Below are positions 47,712 to 58,810 of a stretch of 64,000 bases of DNA, piece after piece. A program made the translations under genes and the position numbers. The notes under the pieces are model-generated. The model had not been told where the DNA came from and searched no databases. It was given only the letters and a program-made list of their open reading frames with translations. Source of the stretch: Mermis nigrescens (taxonomy: Eukaryota > Nematoda > Enoplea > Mermithida > Mermithidae). Position 1 is the stretch's first letter; each line of letters starts with the position of its first letter. The stretch is from NCBI GenBank assembly GCA_036768485.1, contig JAVLUZ010000154.1:38042747-38106746 (forward strand), read 5' to 3'.

Positions 47712-49149
47712 AGAAGATTGGAACAATAATTTTGCTTCCACTTAAAATAAAACGCGTTAAATTTATCTTCTTCTGTCGAAGAGTTACAATTTCGCAACGA
47801 GAGTTTATTTAAAACATCAAATTCTTCGAAATTCGAAAACAAACTAGTATGGTTTATCTTAGTATAAACCAATAGCAGCTTAATTAGATTAATTAAAGCA
47901 TCTGCACATTCAAGTTGAGAATTTCGGCTTCCAGACAAATCAAACCAAACCGCGTTTAATTCGGACGTACATCTAAGAAGTTCCTAATTCCTAGTACCAA
48001 CACTCCATTCATTTTTTCACTTAAAAAGTATAAGCGCTGATTTTTTCGGTAACTTTCTCGATCAGTCATGCATGGGACAAACTTGACGCTCCTGTCAAAA
48101 TGAAATTCTGTATGGTCTAGCTGTTTCTCGCTTGCCGTCCGTACTAATACATAAATTTTGAGCAAGGCTATTGCAAAGGACTCGCGCGTGAAACTCTGGG
48201 CCTTCTTGACATAGGGAAGAGGATAGGGAAAACTCCGCCGGCAAAAATAAGGCAAGTGAAGTCGTGAAAGATATAAGAAAATAAACTTCTTTGCAAAAAT
48301 GCTCGAGTATGACCAGAAACATGAATTATCTAGTAAGTTTAGTGCAGTCTAATATTTCTGAATTGCTTATAATAAATTTAAGATTTAATTCAATCTTTAT
48401 CTTTTAAAATTATTCTAATCCTTTTTAATATTCAAGGCAATTCTAGCTCCAGGCAATTTTTTTGAAGACGAAACTGTCATAGCTCTTAATTTACACGAGT
48501 ATAGTACGATTAAATCATAGCAAATGACAAAAAACTTCTTAAGAGCACGGTTTGCGATTTCGCAAATGTAATGAAAACTAATCTCTCATAACACACTGAA
48601 TAACACAATATCTAATGAATATTATTACCCTATGTTATAATATACTAATAACAAAGAACTGGCTTCTCACTCAGTAACGCAAGCACATGTTATAGCGCAG
48701 TTGTTATTCAATCGAGTGATAAAACTATTTCCTCTTGAAAACTAGAAAAGCTGCTTTGAGCGGCCGCTGTAGATTGAAAAATTGGCGCCAAGTTGGCGCC
48801 CCTTTATTTCAAAATAAGACTCACTCACATATCCATTCAAATTGCTGAACAATAGACCATTCATGTGAAAAATTACCGTTAATTCTAAAATAGATAGCAC
48901 AAATTTTAAACCGTTCGTAACTCTAGCAAACTGCAGTCCACGTGAAGACTCCGTGTTTTAGCTTAAACACTAAATGAATAACACGAAATAAAATGGTAGC
49001 TTATAACACTAACTGACCGTAGAAATCTACATACGATGGTAACTAGTTCGCCCAGGAATGGACACCATCTGCCCCAGAGAAAAACAGACCGTATCTTCAT
49101 GCATTTGAAAACGAGTGTATCAAAACCCTTGGTCAGTCTACCAACTCGC
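47712..49149. other. Interior of the inverted repeat, no gene supported
   Basis: Several minus-strand frames of 75-99 codons occur at 47687-48322 but overlap one another and show no splice or homology support. Confidence 0.35.
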
Positions 49150-49157
49150 TTTCCGTC

Positions 49158-49426
49158 CACACATGGGCGTGGGGGGCTTGGGGGTATGCACCCCCAGAAC
49201 TTGAAATACCACCCCCCCAGAAATCAGAATACCCCCCAGAAAAATTTTTTTTTGCTTTTTTAGCAATTTTTTGACGCCATTGGATAGTGCCTCAATGAGA
49301 AACGTCGAAAAATTGTGTTTTTTTCGCCATACGACCACTTTTATGACCATTTTTTGACCTTTAAAAATTTTTCACCCCCTCCAGAAATTTTTCATCCCCC
49401 CAGAATTTTGGTGCTGCCCACCTATG
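49158..49426 (-). mobile_element. MITE family A copy
   Basis: 269 bp, CACACATGGGCGTGGGG to CTGCCCACCTATG, flanked by TTTCCGTC and ATTCCGTC (seven of eight). Confidence 0.88.
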
Positions 49427-49986
49427 ATTCCGTCCTATCGCCAATCATCTGATTTATCTTACGCCCGTCGTATCTTTTCTTTCAATTAAATTTATCATAA
49501 CGTTGTTTTTAATATAACCCTATTGTAGTCACTAAATGATATATAGCAATCACAGTTCACGACAATCTATAGACTAAAATCAGCCAGCCACCGCAATCGA
49601 CTACACAAGTATCGTAACTTGCGTAAAACAAGTCATTAATACGAACAAAAAAAAGAAAAATACATAGATAAAGAAATAGTTACAGAATGCTGTTAGCGAA
49701 AGGGAACATAAAAAACACGAGAAAAATAAGAATACGCATGGATTTAATTATGAAACATTACAATAATTACAAGACTTTTTTATATATCCTATCTATTATA
49801 CCGTTTTAGCAATGTAAAGGACGCGTTCGTCTCTGGATGAAACTTCAAAGTCAATAAATTTTAGGGAGGTCAGTACATCAACGTGATATTATACCTAGAG
49901 CGAAAAAATTTCAAAATAATGCAAAGGATGCGCTTGACAAATATATATGTAACTTAAAGGATCTGCTAGTGATTTGTAGACTAGAC

Positions 49987-50386
49987 CAGACGTGTTCTTG
50001 GCAAGAGGAGGCTTTTGGAGGGATTTCAAACCACCCAGAATGGCTGCAACCCTAACCCAAAATTGTGGAGTTTTTTGAAAGTTTGTAAAAGTTGCAAAAA
50101 GTGTGTCCTTTTTAGCGTTTTTAGCTCATTTTTGGCTCAAAAATTCAGATTTTGGCGCTTCACGCCATATACACATTTTACACTATGTTTTATTCAACTT
50201 ACTCAATTTTCCAAATTTTTTGAAAATATTTTACGTTTTTCTATTCGAGAAAGAACGAACATTGTCCGAAACGTCATAAAACAGCGTTTTTGACGTGGAC
50301 CCCTCGTTTTTTAGCCCAAAAGATGCACTCTTTAAAAATTTTTCAGGCCTGACCCCCATCTAGAATTTCCATGCTGTACATGTATG
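49987..50386 (+). mobile_element. MITE family C, complete copy with target duplication
   Basis: 400 bp between perfect duplications GACTAGAC (49979-49986, 50387-50394). Ends CAGACGTG and CATGTATG (inverse CATACATG). 8-bp duplication and CA..TG ends point to hAT. Relatives at 5862, 60020 (inverse), 60701 and 63575. Confidence 0.8.
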
Positions 50387-50519
50387 GACTAGACCCCAGA
50401 ATTTAATTTTTGATATTTTTGTTGTTTATTCAATTTTTATTGCTATCTGATAGATTTTACTTTAACCCCAGCACTACTAATAAGGGTAAAAAGTACCAGA
50501 GTCATGATTTTTATGTAAT

Positions 50520-51006
50520 AGATGTTATTCATAGTGTTAGCTATGAATAAATATAGTACGTACGAGAGCAAGCAATGCTTTTACATCGAAACAGTTAAAA
50601 AATTGATATGGAGTCCAAAAATCTGGAAATTTAGCAAAAATATGCTTAATATGCTATATAACTACGTAGTCAGGAAATATTTTACCCCCACACAGAGTGA
50701 ATGAAAACCTATCTTATTTTGTTTGTTTCGTGTCTTGCAGCTTTTGAAAGTATTCCCAGCTACTGTATGTGGCTCTACCTATCATTTCAAGAAAAATCAA
50801 TAAAATCCAAAACCCAAAAAACCAAAAAACCCAAAAGAACCTAAAAACCCAACATTAAAATATTTAAATCTGGGTTTTTCCATCCCTGACTACCTACCAC
50901 CTACATAAATCTAAGCCTAATCCTAGTAAAAATAAAGAAGTTTGACCAGGAAAGCTGACTTCCAGAAAAAATTCAAAAAAAAAATAATTTTTTGAACTCC
51001 TGTGAG
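50520..51006 (-). repeat. Right arm of the 3.9-kb inverted repeat
   Basis: Inverse of 47105-47605. Confidence 0.75.
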
Positions 51007-51895
51007 CGCGTGGCGCGTGCAAGCAGGCGCGCCATCATATAACTGTCGTGAAAAATGTCTGTCAGTAAAAATCTCAACTATAATAGCTCTTCCTATAGAT
51101 AAATGGACCGCGAATCTCATCAAATAAAGTATGTATAGTCGCATAATGTAAGAATTCTCATCATAAAATGCAGAAAACAACAAAGAATTTCGACATCGGA
51201 CTTCAAAGCGATTTTTCACCAACTACAGTGAACCGTGAATGCTTAAAAAGCAAATTTGTGCACCAGTATGACTTGCGCATCTAACAAGATATTATTTAAT
51301 GATTTCCGCTTAATAGAAAGAGAAATATGTCGATTTCTTTCAACCATACTTTTTCCCATATTTACACTTAGTAGTGCTAGGGTAGCCAAAAAACGTAGGT
51401 ACTTTATATCCTTGTATTATAAATTATTAGGCCCTTTCTGACCTTCAAAAATTGGTCGGACCGCCACACACGGCAGAGCTATACGTAGCTCTGCTAATAC
51501 AAATATGCATATTCAAAACTGGATCCTATTATTTTTCCATTAACTTGAATACGTAGTCCTCGCGCATGAACGTTCATATACACAAGTATAAATAGAGGCA
51601 AGGGTCAAAAAGTAGTAAAAAGGGGCAAATGTAGGATAAAAGTACTACAAATAGAGCCAAAGGACAAATTAGCGAAAAGTGACACATTTGAAGCTAAGTA
51701 AATGCTAAATCTCTTGTCTCTGGTGTCTTACACGCACACATACTTTCGATAAAAAATTAATAATATCCACTCAACCATTTGTTATACAGGGAAACAATGG
51801 TCATTTCAACGTTCTTATATATAAAGTCTTCATATAAATGAGTATGAGAACATATTGAGTAGAAACTCGAAATTATTAGACTTCTTGAATTGGTT
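51007..51895. other. Spacer with a 22-bp palindrome
   Basis: GCAGAGCTA-TACG-TAGCTCTGC at 51473-51494 is a near-perfect hairpin sequence. Nothing else recognised. Confidence 0.4.
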
Positions 51896-51903
51896 TTAAG
51901 CTG

Positions 51904-52073
51904 TGTCTATAGTCTGTTTCAGATAACTTTGTACATAAATTCTAAAAATTTTTAGCGACAGCAAGCCGTAGGTTACGATAATCATATATCAGAACATTGC
52001 TATAATCGCAATGTATCACCTTATTGTCGGAGATAGTTTTACAATTTATAACCTCATTTTTTAGAAATAGACT
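51904..52073 (+). mobile_element. MITE family E copy
   Basis: TAGTCTGTTTC at the left, AATAGACT at the right, core 'taggttacgataatcatatatcag'. TTAAGCTG occurs on both sides (51896-51903, 52074-52081). Confidence 0.65.
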
Positions 52074-52081
52074 TTAAGCTG

Positions 52082-52613
52082 ACAGAAATGAGTGGCTGTT
52101 TTCTTAAGTATCTACTAATTGAAACTATGATATACATATTTAGCCATCCTTTTTCTTATATGTTATCACAGCGAGTGCGAATTTTGTGCCCCCTCCCTCA
52201 CAGCAACAATGGCACATACCCGAGAGGTGCGGTTTCTTAATCGATAGATAATTAAAAAACTCGATGATGATTTTTTAAAATTGTGTCCACTCAATACCGA
52301 CTTAACAATGAATTTGTAAACTGTAAAGCCGAAAGTTAAAAAGAATTGAGGAAGGCCAAATTTCTTTTATAAATGTTGCATCTGAGTTGTGAATTAGGAA
52401 TCTGACCGTAAAAGTTCTTTTCGTCAATTGTTGTTGCACAAAAGTGTTAATTATACTTGTTTTTTACTATTTGTGTGTCCTCGAGCTTACCTGACTCAGT
52501 TTTCGATTCTATTCAGCCTAATTGGTTTTGAAATTTAGACAAAACTCTAGAGGGACATTTTTTAATATGATAGTTGCAAACTAATAAGCTGCTTAGTTAA
52601 AAGAGTCTGAGGC
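52082..52613. other. Spacer, nothing recognised
   Basis: A GC-richer line at 52180-52235 has no defined ends. Confidence 0.4.
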
Positions 52614-52621
52614 GATATAAT

Positions 52622-52890
52622 CACACCTGGGCGTGGGGCTTTGGGGGGTATGCACCCTCCAGAAACCAAAATACCCCCCCAGAAATCAAAAATACCCCCC
52701 CCAGAATTTGCAATTTTTGAAAATTTTTTTCGTTTTTTTCGCAATTTTTTGATGCCAATGGATAGTGCTTGATGAGAAACGTCGAAAAATGGTGTTTTTA
52801 TCGCCATACCAATCATTTTTAAGGCCATTTTTTGACCTTCAAAAAAATCTTGCACCCCCCCCCCCAGAATTTTCTTGCTGCCCACGTATG
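52622..52890 (-). mobile_element. MITE family A copy
   Basis: 269 bp, CACACCTGGGCGTGGGG to GCTGCCCACGTATG, flanked by GATATAAT and GATATATA (six of eight). A 171-codon frame across it is spurious. Confidence 0.85.
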
Positions 52891-53361
52891 GATATATATC
52901 TTCTTCTGCCAGCTTCTCCGCTCTAAAGCGGAACGTTATTGTTATGCTGATGATGTGCCCTCTCCTTAGCATTACACAGCCCTTTTTATTTTGTTTCTTT
53001 ACACTCAAAATTTCATCGTTAGTTGATGTGTAGAGTCTACATTCAAAATCTATTTTCCGTCCGGAGCAACTGTCCATAGATAGTGAATTGTTTTAGAAAT
53101 GTTCTCTGTAAAGTCATAATAACGAATCTGACCTTTAAATCATCTGACAGCCGATGTGCTGTGGAATTATAAAGATGTGAAATATCAATTATGCAATGGT
53201 TTTTGACCTTATCTGTAATACATAATCATTTTTATTTGCAAGCGTGCACTATTTCTAAAGTTAACTGGAATGAGAAACATTTTTCAAAATAGTATAATCA
53301 AGTTTGAACTTTCTTTGTAAGACTCAGTTAATGTGACAGGTACCTACCTAATTATCGTGTT

Positions 53362-53697
53362 TTGTGGAAGCAAGGAAAATCAATTCAGCTTTCTTTCCTT
53401 ATATTCTATATATATGCAAATTATGAAAACAATGAATTAAAATCCAGAATAGATGAGTGTGTTCGTGCAGGTGGTTTTCATGTCGTTCGCAGAGTGAAAA
53501 AGGGTCACAGGATTTTAATCTTTTCTACTCTTTTCCAGTTTTTTCATCGACAAAACCAGGATTCTTTGAGGGATTTATGGGCCAATTCAGGTTTAGTAAT
53601 CTGCTATCAGCTTCATTTGATCATTTGGAATATTTTGTGTTTACATATATTTTGTGTGTACATAATACAAAAACCTTTTAAAATTTCATTTCTGTAA
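53362..53697 (+). CDS. Doubtful 111-codon ORF
   Basis: ATG to TAA with a plausible charged centre (NELKSRIDECVRAGGFHVVR) and an Ile/Leu/Phe-rich tail. A possible acceptor (gttcgtgcag|GTGG) splits the best part. No repeat, paralogue or promoter supports it; it may be chance. Confidence 0.2.
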   Translation: MWKQGKSIQLSFLIFYIYANYENNELKSRIDECVRAGGFHVVRRVKKGHRILIFSTLFQFFHRQNQDSLRDLWANSGLVICYQLHLIIWNILCLHIFCVYIIQKPFKISFL

Positions 53698-53978
53698 TGA
53701 AGTTGGTAGATATAGACCGGAAACCGATTCCAATATTTTTTCCATGTTTAAATCTATGCAAACGTGTGTTCCTTCGATTTTCGGTATCTATGCGGTTCAT
53801 AATTATCTTGAATTGTTTGCATTCGTTGGCACTTCAGCTAAATTATTTATTTTTGGCCTGATTCATTGATGTTGCCTTGCTCAACAACTATTTGCATCGC
53901 TTTCTCGTGCGTTGGTCAATTACATGCAATGGAGGCCAATATATGATTACAATAATTTTACATTGATGTGTTTGATGC

Positions 53979-54234
53979 CATGCCTGCGTGCATGAGCTTG
54001 AGGGGTTTATGCACCAGCCAGAAACCAAAATACCCCCCCCCCAGAAACCAAAACACCCCCTAGAATTCAATTTTTAAAAGTTTTTGTTTTTTCCGCAATT
54101 TTTCGACGCCAATGGATAGTGCACAATGAGAAACCTTAAAATAGTGTTTTTTCGCCATACCATTATTTTAAGACCATTTTTTGACCTTTTAAAAAATCCT
54201 GCACTCCCCAGTGATTTGGTGCCACCCACCTATG
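53979..54234 (-). mobile_element. MITE family A copy
   Basis: Family core in inverse sense, ending GCCACCCACCTATG. Left end altered (CCTGCGTGCATGAGC); no clear duplication. Confidence 0.75.
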
Positions 54235-54614
54235 CCTATCTTTCGTTTGCTCTTTCTTTAGATGCACTATTTAACTTTAATTATATTAGTAACGCCTTTC
54301 AATTGCCGTAGATATTGCTTTAAATTTTATTTATCTGTGTTATCTTTCTTTTGATGTCAACATTTCCAATTGTAGCTATAAACTATTGAAGTAATCTAAA
54401 TACTTGCGATTGATCATTGCTTGAACAAGCTCTAGATATAATTTTCCTCGAGCATTTTGGGTTTTAAATAAATTGAGATAATATTTACACTAATTATTAA
54501 ATCGATTCAACGGTCCTTTTGACGTAGGTCCACATTTTTGTCTTTTTAAATAGGTTGGACAGTCTCTTTTTGCAATGCAGACGCAATATTAACGAATAAA
54601 ATCGTGTTAAAAAA
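54235..54614. other. Spacer, nothing recognised
   Basis: AT-rich. Confidence 0.4.
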
Positions 54615-54805
54615 AGAAGAATACTAGCAATAAAAAATTCTACGATGGAGCCAAAAAAATGAATGTACTTGAATTTCTTCATTAATACGGATGTAAAAGG
54701 AGGTGACTAGGGAAAATTTCCCTATATGCGTACAAGCCATAAGAATGTGCTAAACATTAGACTTCCTCTAAAAAAACAAAAATCGGAGTATATTGTGCGG
54801 CGTGA
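54615..54805 (+). mobile_element. FBT solitary arm
   Basis: Left-type arm only (..ttctacgatggagcc, gtaaaaggaggtgactaggg, ttagacttcctctaa, ggagtatattgtgcggc). No partner arm or array follows. Confidence 0.7.
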
Positions 54806-55170
54806 GACAAATTAGGGTATAGTCAGGAAACGTTTTCAACTCTTTCGCAAAAGGTTATCGAACACACTTTCGTGTCCATCAAATAATCAATGTATTATTT
54901 ATTTTATGAAATCTTGACCTTCCGCAATGCTTTGGCGTAAAAAATAAAAGTGTTAATTTTACACCTATGTACATGGTCGATTTAGCAGTTTGCATGAAAA
55001 ACCACAAAATTGTTTTTAAAATAATTTAAAATTTAACATAATTAATTACGCTCAATTAAGAAAACTAATTAATTGGAGAACTCCCGACTAATTAATTAAA
55101 GTCTTCATTAATTCATCTTTTTTTAATTAGTTTATTTATTTTTAAACAATTAAAGTCTTGAATACTCCTT
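54806..55170. other. Spacer, AT-rich
   Basis: Contains repeated TTAATTA words; no gene. Confidence 0.4.
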
Positions 55171-55337
55171 TAGGCTGTTTCACATAAGTTTGGGCAGAAA
55201 TTTTATGAATTTTTTCGAAAGTAAGCCGACGGATTACAATAATTATATATCAAATCAATGCTATAATCGCAATCAAGCGGCTTATTGCCAAAATAAATTT
55301 TTTTAAATTTATGGCTAAACTAGTGTGAAATAGACTA
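55171..55337 (+). mobile_element. MITE family E copy
   Basis: TAGGCTGTTTCACATAAGTT at the left and ..gtgtgaaatagacta at the right are inverted repeats of about 18 bp. Core matches 51904 and 56338. Confidence 0.75.
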
Positions 55338-55429
55338 TAGTTGATTTTGATCCCACGCCCCAAGTGATCATCACTCTATTTCGTTTTCTAATGCAATCTC
55401 CTTCAATATTCTAATACCATCTCTTTTAC

Positions 55430-55500
55430 ACTTTAAGGTAAGCCTGAACACATAATCAGGCACCTTAAAGTGTCCGGCCGGATAATTTAAGGTGCCCAGT
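55430..55500. repeat. Solitary GTGTCCGG motif cluster
   Basis: 'ggcaccttaaagtgtccggccgg..aatttaaggtgcc' is the same vocabulary as the ends of 39966-41036, here as one short palindromic cluster. Confidence 0.55.
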
Positions 55501-56004
55501 TGAGCGCGTCTTCAGCAAATATTGGTATGTGGGAGTCTGGATCTACAGAATCCGACTATAACCGAAATTTATAGACGCAAAGACATAAATTGTTGGCGAT
55601 TTTGCATATAAGACCCCAACTTTAGATATTGCTGCTAATGCACATGTAGTCTTCAAGTAAAAAGGAGTTAACCTAGTACTTTAATGAATTTGTCATAACG
55701 TCCTGCTATAAGCCTAACTAAACTGGAAGTGTTATACAATAGGGAATCGCAAATTTTCTTTTATGTGATAAAGCTAATTGCAAGTAAAAAATGTATGCAC
55801 ATATTCCGCATAGGTAGTTTCCTTTTGCATAGCCAGCAACCGAAATCTAGTTGGATAAGAAGGTGAAATCGGAAAAAACGCTAAAAATGAATTTAGGTGG
55901 TCTGCCGGGTTCTAAAAGATAGGATTCTTAGGTATCGAAACCTTTTCTACTCACGTTTGGCATCGTTCATCATATATAAGTACTGTAAGTGAAGCGGTAC
56001 TTAC

Positions 56005-56199
56005 ACTCTCATGGAAGTCATGCGCTGCTATTTTATATAACTTTTCCAGTTCTAGCTCGCTTTTGATGTTTGGACGCTGCTGTTTTAGCTTTTTGCGTTT
56101 TTAAGCAATAACTAATCGAGATAACGTTTCATCTCCACATTTGATAGCGCACTTTTTGGGTTATTGAGCACTGGTTCGGCTTGCGAAAGCAACCGAACA
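56005..56199 (-). pseudogene. Repeated exon, copy a (stops)
   Basis: Begins after actaaccag at TGTTCGGTTGC and ends before GTAAGT, 195 bp. The first frame reads VRLLSQAEPVLNNPKSALSN; the last part, in another frame, reads NIKSELELEKLYKIAAHDF. Both blocks match copy b (56785-56975), so the shared protein sequence is real, but stops and a shift make this copy inactive as it stands. Related start at 58658. Confidence 0.45.
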
Positions 56200-56337
56200 C
56201 TGGTTAGTGGCGGGTCAGTGGAACTGCCCAGTTTTTAAACTTCCTAATAACATTGAAGGTCTCTTGGAGATCCTTTTGGGTCTCTTCCTGAAGGGCCGCT
56301 TCGTTAAGGGGAGTTGGTGTAAGTGAGGCAGCACATA

Positions 56338-56774
56338 TAGTCTGTCCACATGAATTTGTGCATAAATTTTAAAAGTTTATATTGACATCAAGTCGAGGGT
56401 TACGATAATTACATATCAGATCAATGCTAGAAATGCGATTTGTCGGCTTATTGTTAGCAAAGGTGGGCAGCATTAACAATCTGAAATGATGCAAGATTTT
56501 TCAAAGGTCAAAAAATGGTCTTAAAAATGGTGGGATGGCGAAAAAGCAACAATTTTCAACGTTTCGTCTCGAGTAGTATCGATTAGCATCAAAAAATTGC
56601 GTAAAAAACGGAAAATATTCTCAAAAATTGAATTCTGGGGGTATTTTGATTTATCGGGGCGGAAATAGTCGGCCTTTTGGGGGAATGCCTACCCTTCCCA
56701 AAACCCCTACGCCCACGTGTGATTGTTAGTGATGTTTTTAATTGAGTATGACCGAACTTATGTGAAACAGACTA
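56338..56774 (+). mobile_element. MITE family E copy, interrupted by a family A MITE
   Basis: TAGTCTGTCCACATGAATTT at the left; AACTTATGTGAAACAGACTA at the right. The E sequence is cut at 56457 by 56458-56720 and resumes after its duplication. Confidence 0.8.
56458..56720 (+). mobile_element. MITE family A copy with perfect target duplication
   Basis: 263 bp, CAAAGGTGGGCAGC to GCCCACGTGTG, flanked by ATTGTTAG on both sides (56450-56457, 56721-56728). Fixes the termini of the family. Confidence 0.92.
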
Positions 56775-56784
56775 CACAGCTCAT

Positions 56785-56975
56785 CGAACTCAAGCGCTGC
56801 TATTTTACATAGTTTTTCCCGTTCTAGCTCGTTCGCGATGTTTGTATGCTGATATTTTTGGCTTTTTGCACTTCTTCACGCTTTAATCTGCCGAGATGAC
56901 GTTTGATTTCCGGAAAAGATAACGTTATTTTTTAGGTAATTGAGCATTGGTTCGGCTTGCAAAAGCAACCGAACA
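56785..56975 (-). pseudogene. Repeated exon, copy b (one stop)
   Basis: After attagccag it opens VRLLLQAEPMLNYLKNNVIF and, in the same frame except one TGA, ends NIANELEREKLCKIAALEFD EL. The C-terminal block ELE.EKL.KIAA..F is shared with copy a. A family E MITE begins at the point where copy a has its donor, so this donor is damaged. Charged, helical; family unknown. Confidence 0.45.
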
Positions 56976-57055
56976 CTGGCTAATGTCAGGTCTTCAGACT
57001 TGCTCGGATTTTGCACTTCTCATTTACAGTATACAGGCTCGTAAGTAGTTATACG

Positions 57056-57072
57056 NNNNNNNNNNNNNNNNN
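57056..57072. other. Assembly gap (17 N)
   Basis: Run of N; true length unknown. It cuts the exon at 57073-57146. Confidence 1.
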
Positions 57073-57146
57073 CGAGATTGAATTAAATTTTGGTTCATAG
57101 AGGACTTTACCGCTTGATGAGATGGTTTCTCCAAGGTCCATTTCAC
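57073..57146 (-). CDS. Partial exon at the assembly gap, phase 1 start
   Basis: A strong acceptor (acattttgtttcttag|GTGAAATGG) opens 74 bases without a stop up to the gap: EMDLGETISSSGKVLYEPKF NSIS after a split first codon. Same strand as the exons at 61671, 58418, 56785 and 56005, so it may belong to the same gene or cluster. The 3' end lies in or beyond the gap. Family unknown. Confidence 0.5.
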
Positions 57147-57606
57147 CTAAGAAACAAAATGTTGCGACACTGGTCATAATTGAAAAACAACAAAACGAAA
57201 CAAAAGAACAGTGAAGGGCTCACTCTGACTATCTATTCGCTTTTGTGTCCGAGGAGCAAAGTAGTTACCTGAAATTGGCGGAATACTAATATTTTATACG
57301 TTTAATTAAACAATACAATAATTACTAAAGGAGGAATAAAATACACATATAATAAGTCGGTTGAGATATTGCTACTTTTAGAAAAGGAGTTATGTAGAAA
57401 AAATCAGTTAGGGAATATAGAAAGAAAGGAAGATAAAAGATGGAAATCCTTTCAAATAGTAGGTTTCATTGCAGAAACTGCGTTTCCAGAATTGTATAAC
57501 TGTCAGCCTAGTGATAGTTCGGCACGTCGATACCTCTTTTATTTCATAATTTAAAAATGAGTGAATTAAAAGTTTTACGAGTAAATCACTTCCTAACATT
57601 TGGCAC

Positions 57607-57856
57607 CACACCTAGACGTGGTGTTTGGGGGTATGCACCCCCAGACACCAAAATACCTCCCCAGAAATCAAACTACCCCTCCCAGAATTCGATTTTTAAA
57701 TTTTTTTTGTTTTCTACGCAATTTTTTGATGCTAATAGATAGTGCTCGTTGAGAAACGCTGAAAATGGTGTTTTTTAACCATACCACCATTTTTGAGGTT
57801 ATTTTTTACCTTTGAAAAATCTTGCACCCCCAGAATTTTGGTGCTGCTCACGTATG
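57607..57856 (-). mobile_element. MITE family A copy with perfect target duplication
   Basis: 250 bp, CACACCTAGACGTGG to GCTGCTCACGTATG, flanked by TTTGGCAC on both sides (57599-57606, 57857-57864). Confidence 0.92.
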
Positions 57857-58214
57857 TTTGGCACCCTCGTTAAACGAGAGCCTTTGAATAATTTTGATCT
57901 GACTGTTCAGCGAAACTTACATTGTATTAATCGAGCAACTCTTATAAAGACTTCAATTTTAAGTGATTACCGGGATTGAGTGTCGTTTGCACGGGCAGCA
58001 GCCAAATTTAGGGTGGTCCGATGGGGCAGGAATTATTAAAAATGGCACCGAAAATTCAATGCTTGGGGTCTATAAATGCCGCGGATGCAGACCGCTAAAC
58101 ACCTCACGCCGATGTGTTGTGACCGCTAATTATTTTTCGAAATTTCAATGATTATTGGGAAAAATTAGTGTCAGCAGTTTTTTTGAGGTAAGAGTCAAAG
58201 CAAAGATTGCGTCT

Positions 58215-58360
58215 CAACAGCCCTACCATTCCCAACAGCCTCACCAATAATCACAACAGCCCCGTCCCAACAGCCCCACTAATAATCCCGACAGCCCCAC
58301 CCATACAACAGTCCCCCCAATCCAAACAGCCCCACCGTCCCAACTGCCCTGTAACAATGG
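58215..58360 (+). repeat. CAACAGCCCCACC minisatellite, array 1
   Basis: Variants of 'acagccccaccaataatc' in tandem, C-rich strand on +. Confidence 0.85.
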
Positions 58361-58417
58361 CTAGTTGCACGACCTGAACTCCAGTTCAAACGCCTATGAC
58401 ACGGACCTTATTCACCA

Positions 58418-58658
58418 TCAGTCACTATGCCAATGACGAGCATCAATGGGCATCACTGTATGCCAATAGGCTGAGCCATTTATTTGCGTTCCCTTGGCTT
58501 CGGCTAATCGATGCTGCAGCGTCTTATTGACGGCGCTGCAGTCGATTAATCGATATTTGCCGTTTAAATCTTTGGTTTTGCGTTCCAAGTGGTGATAAAA
58601 CTCACTCGGATTTAATTTTTGTTTGAGAACTATTAAAGCTTGCAAAAGCAACCGTACA
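58418..58658 (-). CDS. Open exon related to the 56-kb repeats, intact
   Basis: After actgatcag|TGTACGG the frame is open for about 79 codons to TGA: VRLLLQALIVLKQKLNPSEF, then YHHLERKTKDLNGKYRLIDC and more, ending DARHWHSD. VRLLLQA and the acceptor match the minus-strand copies at 56199 and 56975; the rest differs. High coding likeness (charged, mixed composition). Whether it ends at the TGA or at an internal donor (CATACA|GTGATG) is open. Two GC-rich inverted words (ctgcagcg / cgctgcag) lie inside. Function unknown. Confidence 0.5.
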
Positions 58659-58689
58659 CTGATCAGTGGCGGGCATTCGGGCCTGCCCA

Positions 58690-58810
58690 GTTTGCAGACT
58701 TACAGCCCCACCAATAATCCTTACAGCCCCACCACTTCCAAGAGCCCCATCAATCCCGACAGTTCCATCGTTTCAATAGTCACACCGTTCCAACAGTCGG
58801 ACGGTCCTAA
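58690..58810 (+). repeat. CAACAGCCCCACC minisatellite, array 2
   Basis: More variable units (acagccccaccaataatcctt, agagccccatcaatcccgac). Confidence 0.75.

Larger units (their letters stand above)
47105..51006. mobile_element. 3.9-kb structure bounded by long inverted repeats
   Basis: Arms 47105-47605 and 50520-51006 are inverse copies at roughly 80-85 percent identity by eye (for example 'gctgcaagacacgaaacaaacaaaataagata' on one, its inverse on the other). The 2.9-kb interior has no long ORF and holds younger MITEs. It may be a second foldback transposon type or an inverted duplication. No target duplication identified. Confidence 0.6.

Noticed and set aside
47687..48322. Three overlapping minus-strand ORFs of 75-99 codons
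   Set aside because: No paralogue, splice support or domain; two of them overlap in different frames.
52562..53077. 171-codon ORF on the minus strand, the longest in the window
   Set aside because: It runs through a family A MITE with a known target duplication; residues follow the MITE and its flanks, with no protein signature.
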